NCBI GenBank assembly: GCA_036961295.1
Contig: JBALVX010000002.1
Span: forward strand, 496,001-560,000
Length of the DNA: 64,000 nucleotides
Direction: 5' to 3'
Origin: JAGPUQ01 sp036961295
GTDB lineage: Bacteria; Pseudomonadota; Gammaproteobacteria; Pseudomonadales; Porticoccaceae
Part shown: one piece after another, positions 41,919-49,713 of the stretch
Numbering within the stretch: position 1 is the first letter of the stretch
Layout of the letters: each line of letters begins with the position of its first letter
The notes under the pieces: model-generated
Database searches by the model: none
What the model was told of the DNA's origin: nothing
What the model saw: only the letters and a program-made list of their open reading frames with translations
Program-made: the position numbers and the translations under genes

Positions 41919-43437
41919 GTCTTCTTATCCAGGGAGTCAGCTTATTGCCGAAGGCACCACTCAAGGTCGGGCTCGGGCTCAGGCACAAGCCCTGACCCTG
42001 GATGATCTAGCGCTACGTTGCGATTTATTCGCGGAGGAATTTAGTCGCAACAAGATAAAGCTACTTGCCCTTCACGCTGACAATAGCATCGACTGGCTGG
42101 TAATCGATCTCGCTTGCCAGCAAGCCGGTATCTGTCTTGTGCCTTTGCCGACGTTTTTTTCCACCGAGCAATTACGCCATGTTTTTGATAGCGCAGCAAT
42201 TGACGGACTTATTTGTGAAAACCCCGAACTGTTTGAACGCATGTTTAACAACAGCGTCGAGCATCATCGTGTCGAATTACCGGGTAATTTCGGCATGGAT
42301 AGCTTTGCCTTTTATCGAATCACACCCACCGCCAATGCCGATGCATTGCCGCCCGAGACCGGGAAAATTACTTTTACCTCCGGTTCTACTGGAAAACCCA
42401 AAGGCGTATGCTTGAGCAACCAACAGCTTGTTCGGCAGGCCGAAGCGCTAGCGGAGACCCTTAGCTTAACCAGTCCTCGTCATCTTTGCCTACTACCGCT
42501 GAGTACGCTGCTAGAAAATGTTGCTGGTAATTACACGCCGTTGTTCTCCGGGGGCCACGTGGTGATACCCAGCCTTACAGAAATCGGTTTTGAAGGCAGT
42601 TCGTCGGTAAATCCAACATTATTTGTTGGCATGATTGATCGCGTTAAACCCAACAGTATTATTCTTACGCCCCAGCTCCTGACCCTATTAGTTGCCGTAA
42701 CTAATCAAGGCTGGAAACCGCCGACATCCCTTACCTTCGTTGCCGTAGGCGGAGGTAAAGTCTCTACTGAATTATTGCAACGCGCACAGCTCGTTGGCAT
42801 ACCAGTTTTTGAGGGCTACGGCTTATCCGAATGTACGTCGGTGGTGAGCCTGAACACTCCCAATGATTATCGTCATACTAGCAGCGGAAAACCGCTTTCC
42901 CATCTTGAACTACAGATTATTGACGGGGAAATTGTGGTCAGCGGTAATACCATGTTGGGTTATCTCGGCCAGCCAGAAAGCTGGAACAAAACATCGATCC
43001 ATACCGGTGATAACGGATATCTCGACGACGCTGGATATCTACATGTGAATGGTCGCAGAAAGAATCTATTAATTTCTAGTTACGGCCGCAACATCAACCC
43101 CGAATGGGTCGAAAGCGAGGTGCTGGCCGAAGCCGCTATTGCCGAATGTGTAGTATTTGGAGATGCACAGCCTTATTGTTGCGCACTGCTATCAACGCGC
43201 AATCCCGACACCCCTGACGACACCGTGCAAGCGGCTATCAATGCCGCGAATTCTCGGCTGCCTGATTATGCACGTATCGCTAGTTGGTGCCGTTTCCCGC
43301 GATCCTTGTCTTCCCAGAAAAACCTGCTCACCGATAATGGTCGCCCAAAACGCGATGCTATTTTTTATTTATACAACGATTTAATTAAACGTTTATATCC
43401 TGATGAGATAGAGGAAGCTGTACATGGCATTTTTTGA
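41893..43437 (+). CDS. AMP-dependent acyl-CoA synthetase/ligase family protein
   Basis: Adenylate-forming enzyme of 514 residues, likely activating a fatty or other carboxylic acid. Core motifs are clear: ITFTSGSTGKPKGVCLS (about 159-175), EGYGLSE, the HTGDNGYLDDAGYLHVNGRRKN hinge, and a C-terminal NLLTDNGRPKRDAI with the catalytic Lys region. The acyl-binding region is shorter than in long-chain acyl-CoA synthetases. It overlaps both neighbours (26 bp with the T-hemolysin-like gene, 14 bp with the di-iron gene). It probably supplies an activated acyl group to the pathway; CoA, carrier protein or direct acceptor cannot be told apart. Confidence 0.9.
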   Translation: MISVLSQLRSSYPGSQLIAEGTTQGRARAQAQALTLDDLALRCDLFAEEFSRNKIKLLALHADNSIDWLVIDLACQQAGICLVPLPTFFSTEQLRHVFDSAAIDGLICENPELFERMFNNSVEHHRVELPGNFGMDSFAFYRITPTANADALPPETGKITFTSGSTGKPKGVCLSNQQLVRQAEALAETLSLTSPRHLCLLPLSTLLENVAGNYTPLFSGGHVVIPSLTEIGFEGSSSVNPTLFVGMIDRVKPNSIILTPQLLTLLVAVTNQGWKPPTSLTFVAVGGGKVSTELLQRAQLVGIPVFEGYGLSECTSVVSLNTPNDYRHTSSGKPLSHLELQIIDGEIVVSGNTMLGYLGQPESWNKTSIHTGDNGYLDDAGYLHVNGRRKNLLISSYGRNINPEWVESEVLAEAAIAECVVFGDAQPYCCALLSTRNPDTPDDTVQAAINAANSRLPDYARIASWCRFPRSLSSQKNLLTDNGRPKRDAIFYLYNDLIKRLYPDEIEEAVHGIF

Positions 43438-44107
43438 AAGGCTGCAACGCGAAACGGAACAGCAACGCGCGTATCTATTATCCGCTCCCGTCATTACCAA
43501 TAGCCTTCAAGGAAATATTGTACTGGATGATTATGTCGCCTTCCTCTGTCAGGCCTATCACCACGTAAAACATACGACACCTCTCCTCATGGCCTGTGGA
43601 TCGCGGTTAAACGGGGAAAAGGAATGGCTGAGAACTGCCATCGCCGAATATATCGAGGAAGAGCTGGGTCATCAGGAGTGGGTGCTCAACGACATCGCCG
43701 CCTGCGGTTATGACAAAGAAATTGTACGGCGCGATAAACCCCACACCAGCACAGAACTGATGGTTAGCTATGCCTATGACATGATTAATCGGGTCAACCC
43801 TCTGGGTTTCTTTGGCATGGTGCTGGTTCTCGAAGGTACCAGCGTTAGTATTGCCGACCATGCTGCCAGCGGTATTCAAACTGCGCTCGCCCTTCCGGAT
43901 GATGCTTTTTCCTATCTAACTTCCCATGGCTCTCTCGACCAGGAGCACGTAGTTTTCTTTGAAGGCCTAATGAATCGTCTCGATGCTTCTGAAGATCAAG
44001 CTATTATTATTCATTGTGCCAAAGTATTTTATACATTGTACGGTGATATTTTTCGCTCCCTGAGTCCTGATCACGGGATTCCTGTTTTGGAACAACCATC
44101 GACATAA
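43424..44107 (+). CDS. Haem-oxygenase-like di-iron oxidase/oxygenase candidate (TenA/PqqC/UndA-like)
   Basis: A 227-residue all-helical protein of the superfamily variously annotated as TenA-like or iron-containing redox enzyme. Metal-ligand candidates are in the expected order: Glu79/Glu80 and His83 in EEELGHQEW, Glu137 in VLEGTS, and His168-x3-Asp172-x2-His175 in SHGSLDQEH. The last spacing equals the one I recall for the CADD di-iron enzyme, and the Glu-x2-His resembles UndA. The true TenA thiamin-site Cys pattern is not evident. A likely role is O2-dependent oxidation, cleavage or desaturation of the acyl product made by the adjacent ligase. Translationally overlaps that ligase gene. Confidence 0.8.
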   Translation: MAFFERLQRETEQQRAYLLSAPVITNSLQGNIVLDDYVAFLCQAYHHVKHTTPLLMACGSRLNGEKEWLRTAIAEYIEEELGHQEWVLNDIAACGYDKEIVRRDKPHTSTELMVSYAYDMINRVNPLGFFGMVLVLEGTSVSIADHAASGIQTALALPDDAFSYLTSHGSLDQEHVVFFEGLMNRLDASEDQAIIIHCAKVFYTLYGDIFRSLSPDHGIPVLEQPST

Positions 44108-44124
44108 CCGTCCAGGAAAGATAT

Positions 44125-44910
44125 ATGCAACTTAAAAATGCTCGGATTTTAGTTACTGGGGCTTCCGGAGGCATTGGTCAAGCCATTGCTCACATGATGG
44201 ACAGACAAGGCGCGCACTTGTTGCTGGCGGGACGCAATCAACAAGCCCTTGAACAACTAAAGGCATCGTTAACTGGCGAGCATGAAATTATTATTGCCGA
44301 TCAAAATAGTCCTGGCGGACGCGACGACATCGTTTCCAGGTGTCGTCAACAGGGTCTGGACGGCTTTATTAACTCTGCCGGGATTCTTGATTTCAATTTT
44401 TATGAGCAACAAGATCAAGAGATTATTGAAAAAATATTAAGGACCAATTTAATTTCACCTATGTTTTTGTGCCACAGCCTTATTCCTCTTTTAAAACAAA
44501 AAAAAGGGGCTCTTATTGTCAACATTGGCTCTACTTTTGGCAGCATTGGATACCCCGGATTTACAGCTTATTGCGCAAGCAAATTTGGCTTAAGGGGTTT
44601 TACTGAGGCCCTGCAACGGGAGCTTGCTGACACATCTATTAAGGTTTTATATCTAGCGCCACGCGCCACCCGTACCGGCTTGAACTCAAGTGCTGTTACC
44701 TCTCTTAACGTAGCGCTCGGGAATGCTACCGACCCCCCGGAAGATGTCGCTAAACACTTATTAGCCATGTTATCCAAACAGCAGATACAGCGCTTTATGG
44801 GCTGGCCAGAGAGAATATTTGTGGGCATAAACAGCCTTTTCCCCAGGGTTGTCCATAACGCGCTGGTAAAAAAACTGCCCGTCATTCGTCAACATATTGA
44901 AAACAAATAA
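44125..44910 (+). CDS. Short-chain dehydrogenase/reductase
   Basis: NAD(P)-dependent oxidoreductase of 261 residues. The cofactor motif TGASGGIG (11-18) is followed by NSAG (83-86). The catalytic triad is Ser136, Tyr149 and Lys153 (YCASK). A C-terminal extension after residue 200 (QRFMGWPERIFVGINSLFPRV) is of the type seen in SDRs acting on lipids and may touch the membrane. It lies 17 bp downstream of the di-iron gene. A reductive or oxidative tailoring step in the same pathway is inferred; substrate unknown. Confidence 0.9.
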   Translation: MQLKNARILVTGASGGIGQAIAHMMDRQGAHLLLAGRNQQALEQLKASLTGEHEIIIADQNSPGGRDDIVSRCRQQGLDGFINSAGILDFNFYEQQDQEIIEKILRTNLISPMFLCHSLIPLLKQKKGALIVNIGSTFGSIGYPGFTAYCASKFGLRGFTEALQRELADTSIKVLYLAPRATRTGLNSSAVTSLNVALGNATDPPEDVAKHLLAMLSKQQIQRFMGWPERIFVGINSLFPRVVHNALVKKLPVIRQHIENK

Positions 44911-44924
44911 AAGAGCCTACAATT

Positions 44925-45596
44925 ATGATCCCCTTAAAAATAGCCACTTCCGTATGCACCCGATTTATGTGCATGTTCTTACTGGTTTTTTTCACTGGCC
45001 AGTCCGCCTGGGCAGATATAAACACCGACATCCTGCGCTTGCAGCAACGTTGGGCAAAAGTTAACTATCAATTAAAGGACAAGGCCCAGATCACCACCTT
45101 TGAAGCGTTAATGGCCGATGCGGAACAAGTCACCAAGCAGTATCCCGACGCAGCGTCGGCGTGGATCTGGAGCGGTATCATCAAATCCACCTATGCGGGC
45201 GCTAAGGGTGGGCTTAGCGCCCTAAGCTACGCCAAGGCTTCCAGGGCGGATTTGGAGAAAGCTTTGCAGTTGGAATCCGAGGCCATGGCTGGCTCCGCCT
45301 ATACCAGTCTTGGCACGCTCTATTTCAAGGTCCCCGGATGGCCGCTTGGTTTTGGCAACAAAGACAAGGCTGAGGAACTCTTGCTCAAAGCGCTTGCCAT
45401 AGACCCACAGAGTATTGATAGTAACTATTTTTATGCCGACTACCTGATAGAGAGAAAGCGCTATCAGGAAGCTGAAGCTTTCCTCGTCAAAGCACAAAAC
45501 GCCCCAGTGCGCCCTAATCGACCTCTGGCAGATAGCGGCAGACAGGAGGAGATTTCAATGGCATTATCTAAGGTGCAACAGAAGCTCAAAAAATAA
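44925..45596 (+). CDS. Exported TPR-repeat protein
   Basis: A 223-residue protein with an N-terminal signal (about 1-31, ending SAWA). The mature part is helical with TPR-like repeats (ADLEKALQLESEAMAGSAYTSL, then AEELLLKALAIDPQSIDSNYFYADYLI). It is periplasmic by prediction and may be a scaffold or sensor for the envelope part of the system. It lies 14 bp after the SDR gene and 18 bp before the regulator gene. No specific function recognised. Confidence 0.82.
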   Translation: MIPLKIATSVCTRFMCMFLLVFFTGQSAWADINTDILRLQQRWAKVNYQLKDKAQITTFEALMADAEQVTKQYPDAASAWIWSGIIKSTYAGAKGGLSALSYAKASRADLEKALQLESEAMAGSAYTSLGTLYFKVPGWPLGFGNKDKAEELLLKALAIDPQSIDSNYFYADYLIERKRYQEAEAFLVKAQNAPVRPNRPLADSGRQEEISMALSKVQQKLKK

Positions 45597-45614
45597 TTCA
45601 GATAGATTTATTGA

Positions 45615-46274
45615 ATGCAAATATTGCTGGTTGAGGACGACCGTTTACTAGCGAGCGGATTACGAAAGGCCCTGCAACAACAGGGCTATGTCGTTAATCA
45701 TGTCGAAACCGGAGCGGCTGCGCTTCATGTCATCGCCACGGACACGCCAGATATTGTGGTACTGGATCTTGGCCTGCCGGACATCGATGGCATTACCGTA
45801 CTCAAAAAACTACGCGTACCCCACGTGAATTTACCCGTCTTACTGCTAACGGCACGATCCGGCATTGACGATAAAATTACCGGCCTCGATAGTGGCGCTG
45901 ACGATTACCTTGCCAAGCCCTTTGAAATGACCGAACTCTTAGCCCGTTTGCGTGTACTGGAACGGAGACTGAGCACCGCCAAAGCCGCCGAAATCACCAT
46001 TGCCGACGTGTGCCTGGACACCGCCACTCAATGCGTGTCCTTGAAGGGCGAGGAACTTGAGCTCTCCCGCCGTGAATACATGTTACTTAAAAGCTTAATG
46101 GAAAACGCCGGCAGGGTATTAACGCGAGCCACTCTTGAAACCCGGCTCTATGACTGGGGCGATGAGATTATGAGCAATGCCCTTGAAGTGCATATCCATC
46201 ACTTAAGGAAAAAAATTGGGCCTGAATTTATCACTACTATTCGCGGTGTCGGTTACAGGGTTAATAAATCGTGA
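45615..46274 (+). CDS. OmpR/PmrA-family response regulator (QseB/PmrA-like)
   Basis: Two-component regulator of 219 residues. The receiver domain has the acidic pair in VEDD (7-9), the phosphorylated Asp51 (VVLDLGLPD) and the conserved Lys in LAKPFE. The winged-helix output domain ends with RLYDWGDEIMSNALEVHIHH and RGVGYRVN, the PmrA/QseB pattern. The cognate kinase gene overlaps by 4 bp. The two TTAAG-N6-TTAAG boxes at 41086-41102 and 49651-49667 match the target type of this subfamily, so it probably activates its own operon and the phosphoethanolamine transferase gene. Confidence 0.94.
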   Translation: MQILLVEDDRLLASGLRKALQQQGYVVNHVETGAAALHVIATDTPDIVVLDLGLPDIDGITVLKKLRVPHVNLPVLLLTARSGIDDKITGLDSGADDYLAKPFEMTELLARLRVLERRLSTAKAAEITIADVCLDTATQCVSLKGEELELSRREYMLLKSLMENAGRVLTRATLETRLYDWGDEIMSNALEVHIHHLRKKIGPEFITTIRGVGYRVNKS

Positions 46275-47614
46275 CGTCGATTCGATTGTTTTTGGTGGCG
46301 GTTATTCTTGCCATTATTATGCTGTTCAACTTTCTCGCAGCAATTCACGGTTATCGATCCAGTATGCACAAAGCGGATCAACTGTTCGACAAACTGCTTC
46401 TCGAAACCGCCGAACTGATTTCCAATATCCAGACGGAAAACCCGGTAACGACGATTGACCACACGAGTAATATGGCATTCCAAGTGTGGAAAGGTAACAC
46501 TTTAATTGCCACTTCTTCTAATGCACCGCCCACTCCTATCGCGCCTTTATCTTTGGGCTTTGACTACAATAATTTCAATGGTTATCGATGGCGAACGGTT
46601 GCTCACCACGATCCTTCAAAAGGCTACTGGGTGTTAGTCGCAGAGCGCACAGACCTTCGCTTTACGCTGGCAGAATCCGTTATTTCTGAATCCATATTTC
46701 CGATCTTAATGGGAATACCAATAGCCGGTATACTTATATGGTTTATCGTAAGCCATGGACTTAAGCCCCTGCGCAGCCTCGCTAAAGCCCTGGGTGAAAA
46801 ACAAAGCCACGACTTAAGTCCGATTCGCCTGGGCTCACCCAAACAGGAACTAGAGCAAATAATTGATTCCACTAATTTGTTATTAGAGCGTTTAAAGTCG
46901 TCTTTAACTCGCGAAAAACAATTTGCTTCTGATGCTGCCCACGAATTGCGCTCTCCTATTAGCGCCTTCAAGATCCAGCTGTATAACATCGCGCAACAAC
47001 TACCCAAGGGGAACGAAGACCTTATAGAGTTATCAGCTTCCGCAGATCGTCTCGCGCATCTGGTCGAACAACTCCTCTCCTTGTATAGAAGCACTCCAGA
47101 TCAATATATAGCGCAACTAAACCCTATTGATCTCTCGGCGTTGACTCAGGAAATTTTGGCTAAAGCCTTTCCTCGCATGGAAGAAAAAAACCAACACCTG
47201 GAATTTGATGGGGTGGCATCCACGGTTTTAGGAGACTCTTTTGGTTTAACGACCTTACTTCAAAACCTGCTAAGCAACGCCAACAAGTACACCCCCAATG
47301 GCGGCAACATAAAAGTAAGCCTTACTCAAAACCAGAGCGAGGCCATTTTAACGGTGGAAGACTCCGGTCCCGGGATAGCCCCCGAACACCGCGACCGCAT
47401 ATTTGAGCGCTTTTATCGCGTCGACGGAGATCGACACCAATCAGGGGAGTCGGGTTGCGGTCTCGGACTATCCATTGTGAAGCATATTATTGAACTTCAT
47501 GGCGCGAGCATTACTGTCGCTTCATCGTCTTTCCTGACCGGAACCGCTTTTCGGGTGAAATTTCCTCTAGTTAAATCTAACTTCGTTGATGCGACAGGCC
47601 GCTTACCCTTATGA
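46271..47614 (+). CDS. Two-component sensor histidine kinase (PmrB/QseC-like)
   Basis: Inner-membrane kinase of 447 residues: a first membrane helix (about 5-25), a periplasmic domain (about 28-140), a second helix (about 143-161), then HisKA and HATPase domains. The H box is DAAHELRSPI with His224, the N box LLSNANKYTPN, with DSGPGIAP, FERFYRV and GCGLGLSI further on. The periplasmic domain carries an Glu-x-x-Glu (45-48, ETAE) reminiscent of the Fe(III)-binding motif of PmrB; this may be coincidence. The GTG start overlaps the regulator stop, and the end overlaps the cupredoxin start by 4 bp. Confidence 0.93.
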   Translation: MTSIRLFLVAVILAIIMLFNFLAAIHGYRSSMHKADQLFDKLLLETAELISNIQTENPVTTIDHTSNMAFQVWKGNTLIATSSNAPPTPIAPLSLGFDYNNFNGYRWRTVAHHDPSKGYWVLVAERTDLRFTLAESVISESIFPILMGIPIAGILIWFIVSHGLKPLRSLAKALGEKQSHDLSPIRLGSPKQELEQIIDSTNLLLERLKSSLTREKQFASDAAHELRSPISAFKIQLYNIAQQLPKGNEDLIELSASADRLAHLVEQLLSLYRSTPDQYIAQLNPIDLSALTQEILAKAFPRMEEKNQHLEFDGVASTVLGDSFGLTTLLQNLLSNANKYTPNGGNIKVSLTQNQSEAILTVEDSGPGIAPEHRDRIFERFYRVDGDRHQSGESGCGLGLSIVKHIIELHGASITVASSSFLTGTAFRVKFPLVKSNFVDATGRLPL

Positions 47615-47967
47615 CCACACCTGTTATTGAGCGTTTGGTGAACTCCCGCTGGCCGCGTTGTATTTCTATACTCGGCCTCTTTTCCGCTTCGTTATTTGCG
47701 GAAACACCGATATTAGAAATGGACATCAAAGACCATTTGTTCTATCCCTCTGAAATTGTCGTACCCGCCGACACAAAAGTTAAATTACTCATTCGAAACC
47801 TCGATTCAACACCGGAAGAATTTGAAAGCTACGAGCTCAACCGGGAAAAAGTTATTAGCGGCAATAGTAAAACCATTATATTTATTGGCCCCTTGCCGCC
47901 CGGTGAGTATCCTTTTTTTGGAGAGTTTTATCCCAAAACGGCGCAGGGTAGGGTAATCGTTAAATGA
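47611..47967 (+). CDS. Exported cupredoxin-domain protein
   Basis: A 118-residue protein with a signal peptide ending near SLFAE. The mature part is a small cupredoxin-like fold (MDIKDHLFYPSEIVVPADTK, then LIRNLDSTPEEFESYELN, and a C-terminal GEYPFFGEFYPKTAQGRV). It resembles the Cupredoxin_1 proteins encoded with FTR1-type permeases. The classical blue-copper Cys-His ligands are not obvious: there is no Cys in the mature part, so it may bind iron or copper differently. Start overlaps the kinase stop (ATGA); the FTR1-like gene is 20 bp downstream. Confidence 0.85.
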   Translation: MTTPVIERLVNSRWPRCISILGLFSASLFAETPILEMDIKDHLFYPSEIVVPADTKVKLLIRNLDSTPEEFESYELNREKVISGNSKTIIFIGPLPPGEYPFFGEFYPKTAQGRVIVK

Positions 47968-47987
47968 TATTATTTTAAGGTTATAAG

Positions 47988-48833
47988 ATGTTGTTGAGTT
48001 CGGTCACATTTATCCTGCAAGAAACTCTGGAGGCTGCTCTAATAATCAGCTTATTGCTGGTTATTGGCTTTTCCTGTGCCATAAAAAATCGCTGGTTATT
48101 TTACGGTCTCGGCCTGGGTATCGTTGGCGCCTGTATTTATGCCTACAACATGAAAGCCATTTCAGAATGCTTCGATTATGTTGGCCAGGAACTTACCAAT
48201 GCTTTTATTCAAATATCCATTGTATTGTTAATCGGCTCTTATGCTTTTCTCATTTGCGCCTTCTTCATCCCCCGCCTTCATGGAATTTTCCATAAAAGCG
48301 TTGATAAAAAGCTCAACGAAAAGCTGTATAGCTTTGTTGCCTGCAATATTGTTGCCTTAGGTATTATCCTGGAAGGCTCAGAAATATTAGTGTACCTAAA
48401 CGGTTTTTTTCAGCAAAACGAGGTGTTTCCCGCGGTTATCCTCGGCAGTAGCATCGGCTTTGGGCTCGGACTCAGCATAGGAATTATCTTATATTACACG
48501 CTGGCAAACCTGCCCCCTCGATGGAGGCTCACCATACCCTTCATACTATTAGGGATATTTGCCGGGAATATGGCTTCCCAGGCGGCATTGCAACTAACCC
48601 AGGCTGACTGGCTCCCCTATACTCCCGTGCTATGGAACAGCTCTACTATAATCTCAGAAAGTTCTGTCACCGGCCGCTTGCTTTATGCCCTGTTTGGTTA
48701 TGAAGCGACGCCGTCACTGGCGCAAGCCCTTGCTTATGCTGCCGGAGTAACTCTAGTGCTGATTATCATTTATACCAGACGCAAAATATTTTGCGCCGGC
48801 AGCAAGGCCTTGGACCTGAGCATTACGCCATGA
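47988..48833 (+). CDS. FTR1-family iron permease-like membrane protein
   Basis: Seven-helix membrane protein of 281 residues resembling FTR1/EfeU iron permeases. The two Glu-x-x-Glu motifs required for iron passage are present at 12-15 (ETLE) and 129-132 (EGSE), in helices one and four. The Arg that normally precedes each (REGLE type) is replaced by Gln11 and Leu128, so this is a divergent member. With the cupredoxin it parallels FTR1/cupredoxin iron-uptake pairs. It may feed iron to the di-iron enzyme or serve periplasmic iron homeostasis. The stop overlaps the next start (ATGA). Confidence 0.85.
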   Translation: MLLSSVTFILQETLEAALIISLLLVIGFSCAIKNRWLFYGLGLGIVGACIYAYNMKAISECFDYVGQELTNAFIQISIVLLIGSYAFLICAFFIPRLHGIFHKSVDKKLNEKLYSFVACNIVALGIILEGSEILVYLNGFFQQNEVFPAVILGSSIGFGLGLSIGIILYYTLANLPPRWRLTIPFILLGIFAGNMASQAALQLTQADWLPYTPVLWNSSTIISESSVTGRLLYALFGYEATPSLAQALAYAAGVTLVLIIIYTRRKIFCAGSKALDLSITP

Positions 48834-49582
48834 AATTCCTGGAAAAATATATTACTTATTTCAAGATACATTTTGCTAAGGCTTTTATTTTTTGCGTGAG
48901 CTTTGTGTTGTTTTATTCCGGGCTAAGCATCGCGGATGGCGCGGTCATTGATAAAATCTATCACCCTTATGTACAGCCACTTGAACGAGAGATAGAATTT
49001 CGAGCCCTTATGCAGGATAACCAACCGGGCTACGACGACCGCGTTCAACTTTATCGCCTGGCTTATGGTCAGTCGATCAATGAACATTGGTTTGGCGAAA
49101 TTTATATTATTGGCGAACAGTCTGCCCACGATGACTTTAATATCGAGGCCTACGAGCTAGAGACCCTATGGCAAATTACCGAGCAAGGCGAATTTGCGGT
49201 CGACTGGGGCATGCTTTTTGAAATTGAGAAAGAAGCGCATAAAGATATCTGGGAATTTTCCGTGGGCCTATTGGCTGAAAAAGAATGGGGCAAATGGAGT
49301 AGCACCGCTAACGTCTTTATTACTGAGGAGTGGGGTTCCGACATAGATAGCGAGCTAGAAACATCTCTGGGCCTACAGGCTCGTTATCGGTATTCAAAAG
49401 CCCTTGAGCCTGCGCTGGAATTCTACAGCGGTGAAGATACGCGAGCTTTGGGGCCGGCTCTACTTGGGCAAATAGCCCTTGACGGTAAGCGTCAAATTAA
49501 ATGGGAAGCCGGGGTTATTTTTGGTCTCGATGAAAAAAGTCCTAATCAAACCCTTCGGCTGTTAGCGGAGTTTGAGTTCTAA
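48830..49582 (+). CDS. Predicted outer-membrane beta-barrel protein
   Basis: A 250-residue exported protein. ATG at 48830 overlaps the permease stop and gives a signal peptide (hydrophobic run AFIFCVSFVLFYSGLSIADG). The mature part alternates polar and aromatic residues in barrel-like strands (FRALMQDNQPGYDDRVQLYR, GEIYIIGEQS, TLWQITEQGEFAVDWGML) and ends in Phe (LLAEFEF), the usual outer-membrane insertion signal. I cannot assign it to a named family. As the last gene of the operon it may be the export or import port for the pathway's molecule or metal. Confidence 0.8.
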   Translation: MKFLEKYITYFKIHFAKAFIFCVSFVLFYSGLSIADGAVIDKIYHPYVQPLEREIEFRALMQDNQPGYDDRVQLYRLAYGQSINEHWFGEIYIIGEQSAHDDFNIEAYELETLWQITEQGEFAVDWGMLFEIEKEAHKDIWEFSVGLLAEKEWGKWSSTANVFITEEWGSDIDSELETSLGLQARYRYSKALEPALEFYSGEDTRALGPALLGQIALDGKRQIKWEAGVIFGLDEKSPNQTLRLLAEFEF

Positions 49583-49650
49583 ACCACATTTCTTAATTTT
49601 ACTTCTATACTCAGCTGATTAACCACGGCTGGCATTTCCGCGCTTAGAAC

Positions 49651-49683
49651 GTTAAGAAAACCTTAAGATAGATTAGTTAGGAT
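49651..49683 (+). promoter_or_regulatory. PmrA/QseB-type direct repeat before the phosphoethanolamine transferase gene
   Basis: GTTAAG (49651-49656), five bases, CTTAAG (49662-49667), then ten bases to TAGGAT (49678-49683) as a possible -10. Half-site spacing is identical to the box at 41086-41102. Confidence 0.6.
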
Positions 49684-49713
49684 GCATTATCTCAGCTATT
49701 AATAACCCGACAA

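Noticed and set aside
43424..44107. Calling this gene thiaminase II (TenA)
   Set aside because: No thiamin genes nearby and the residue pattern fits a di-iron site better.
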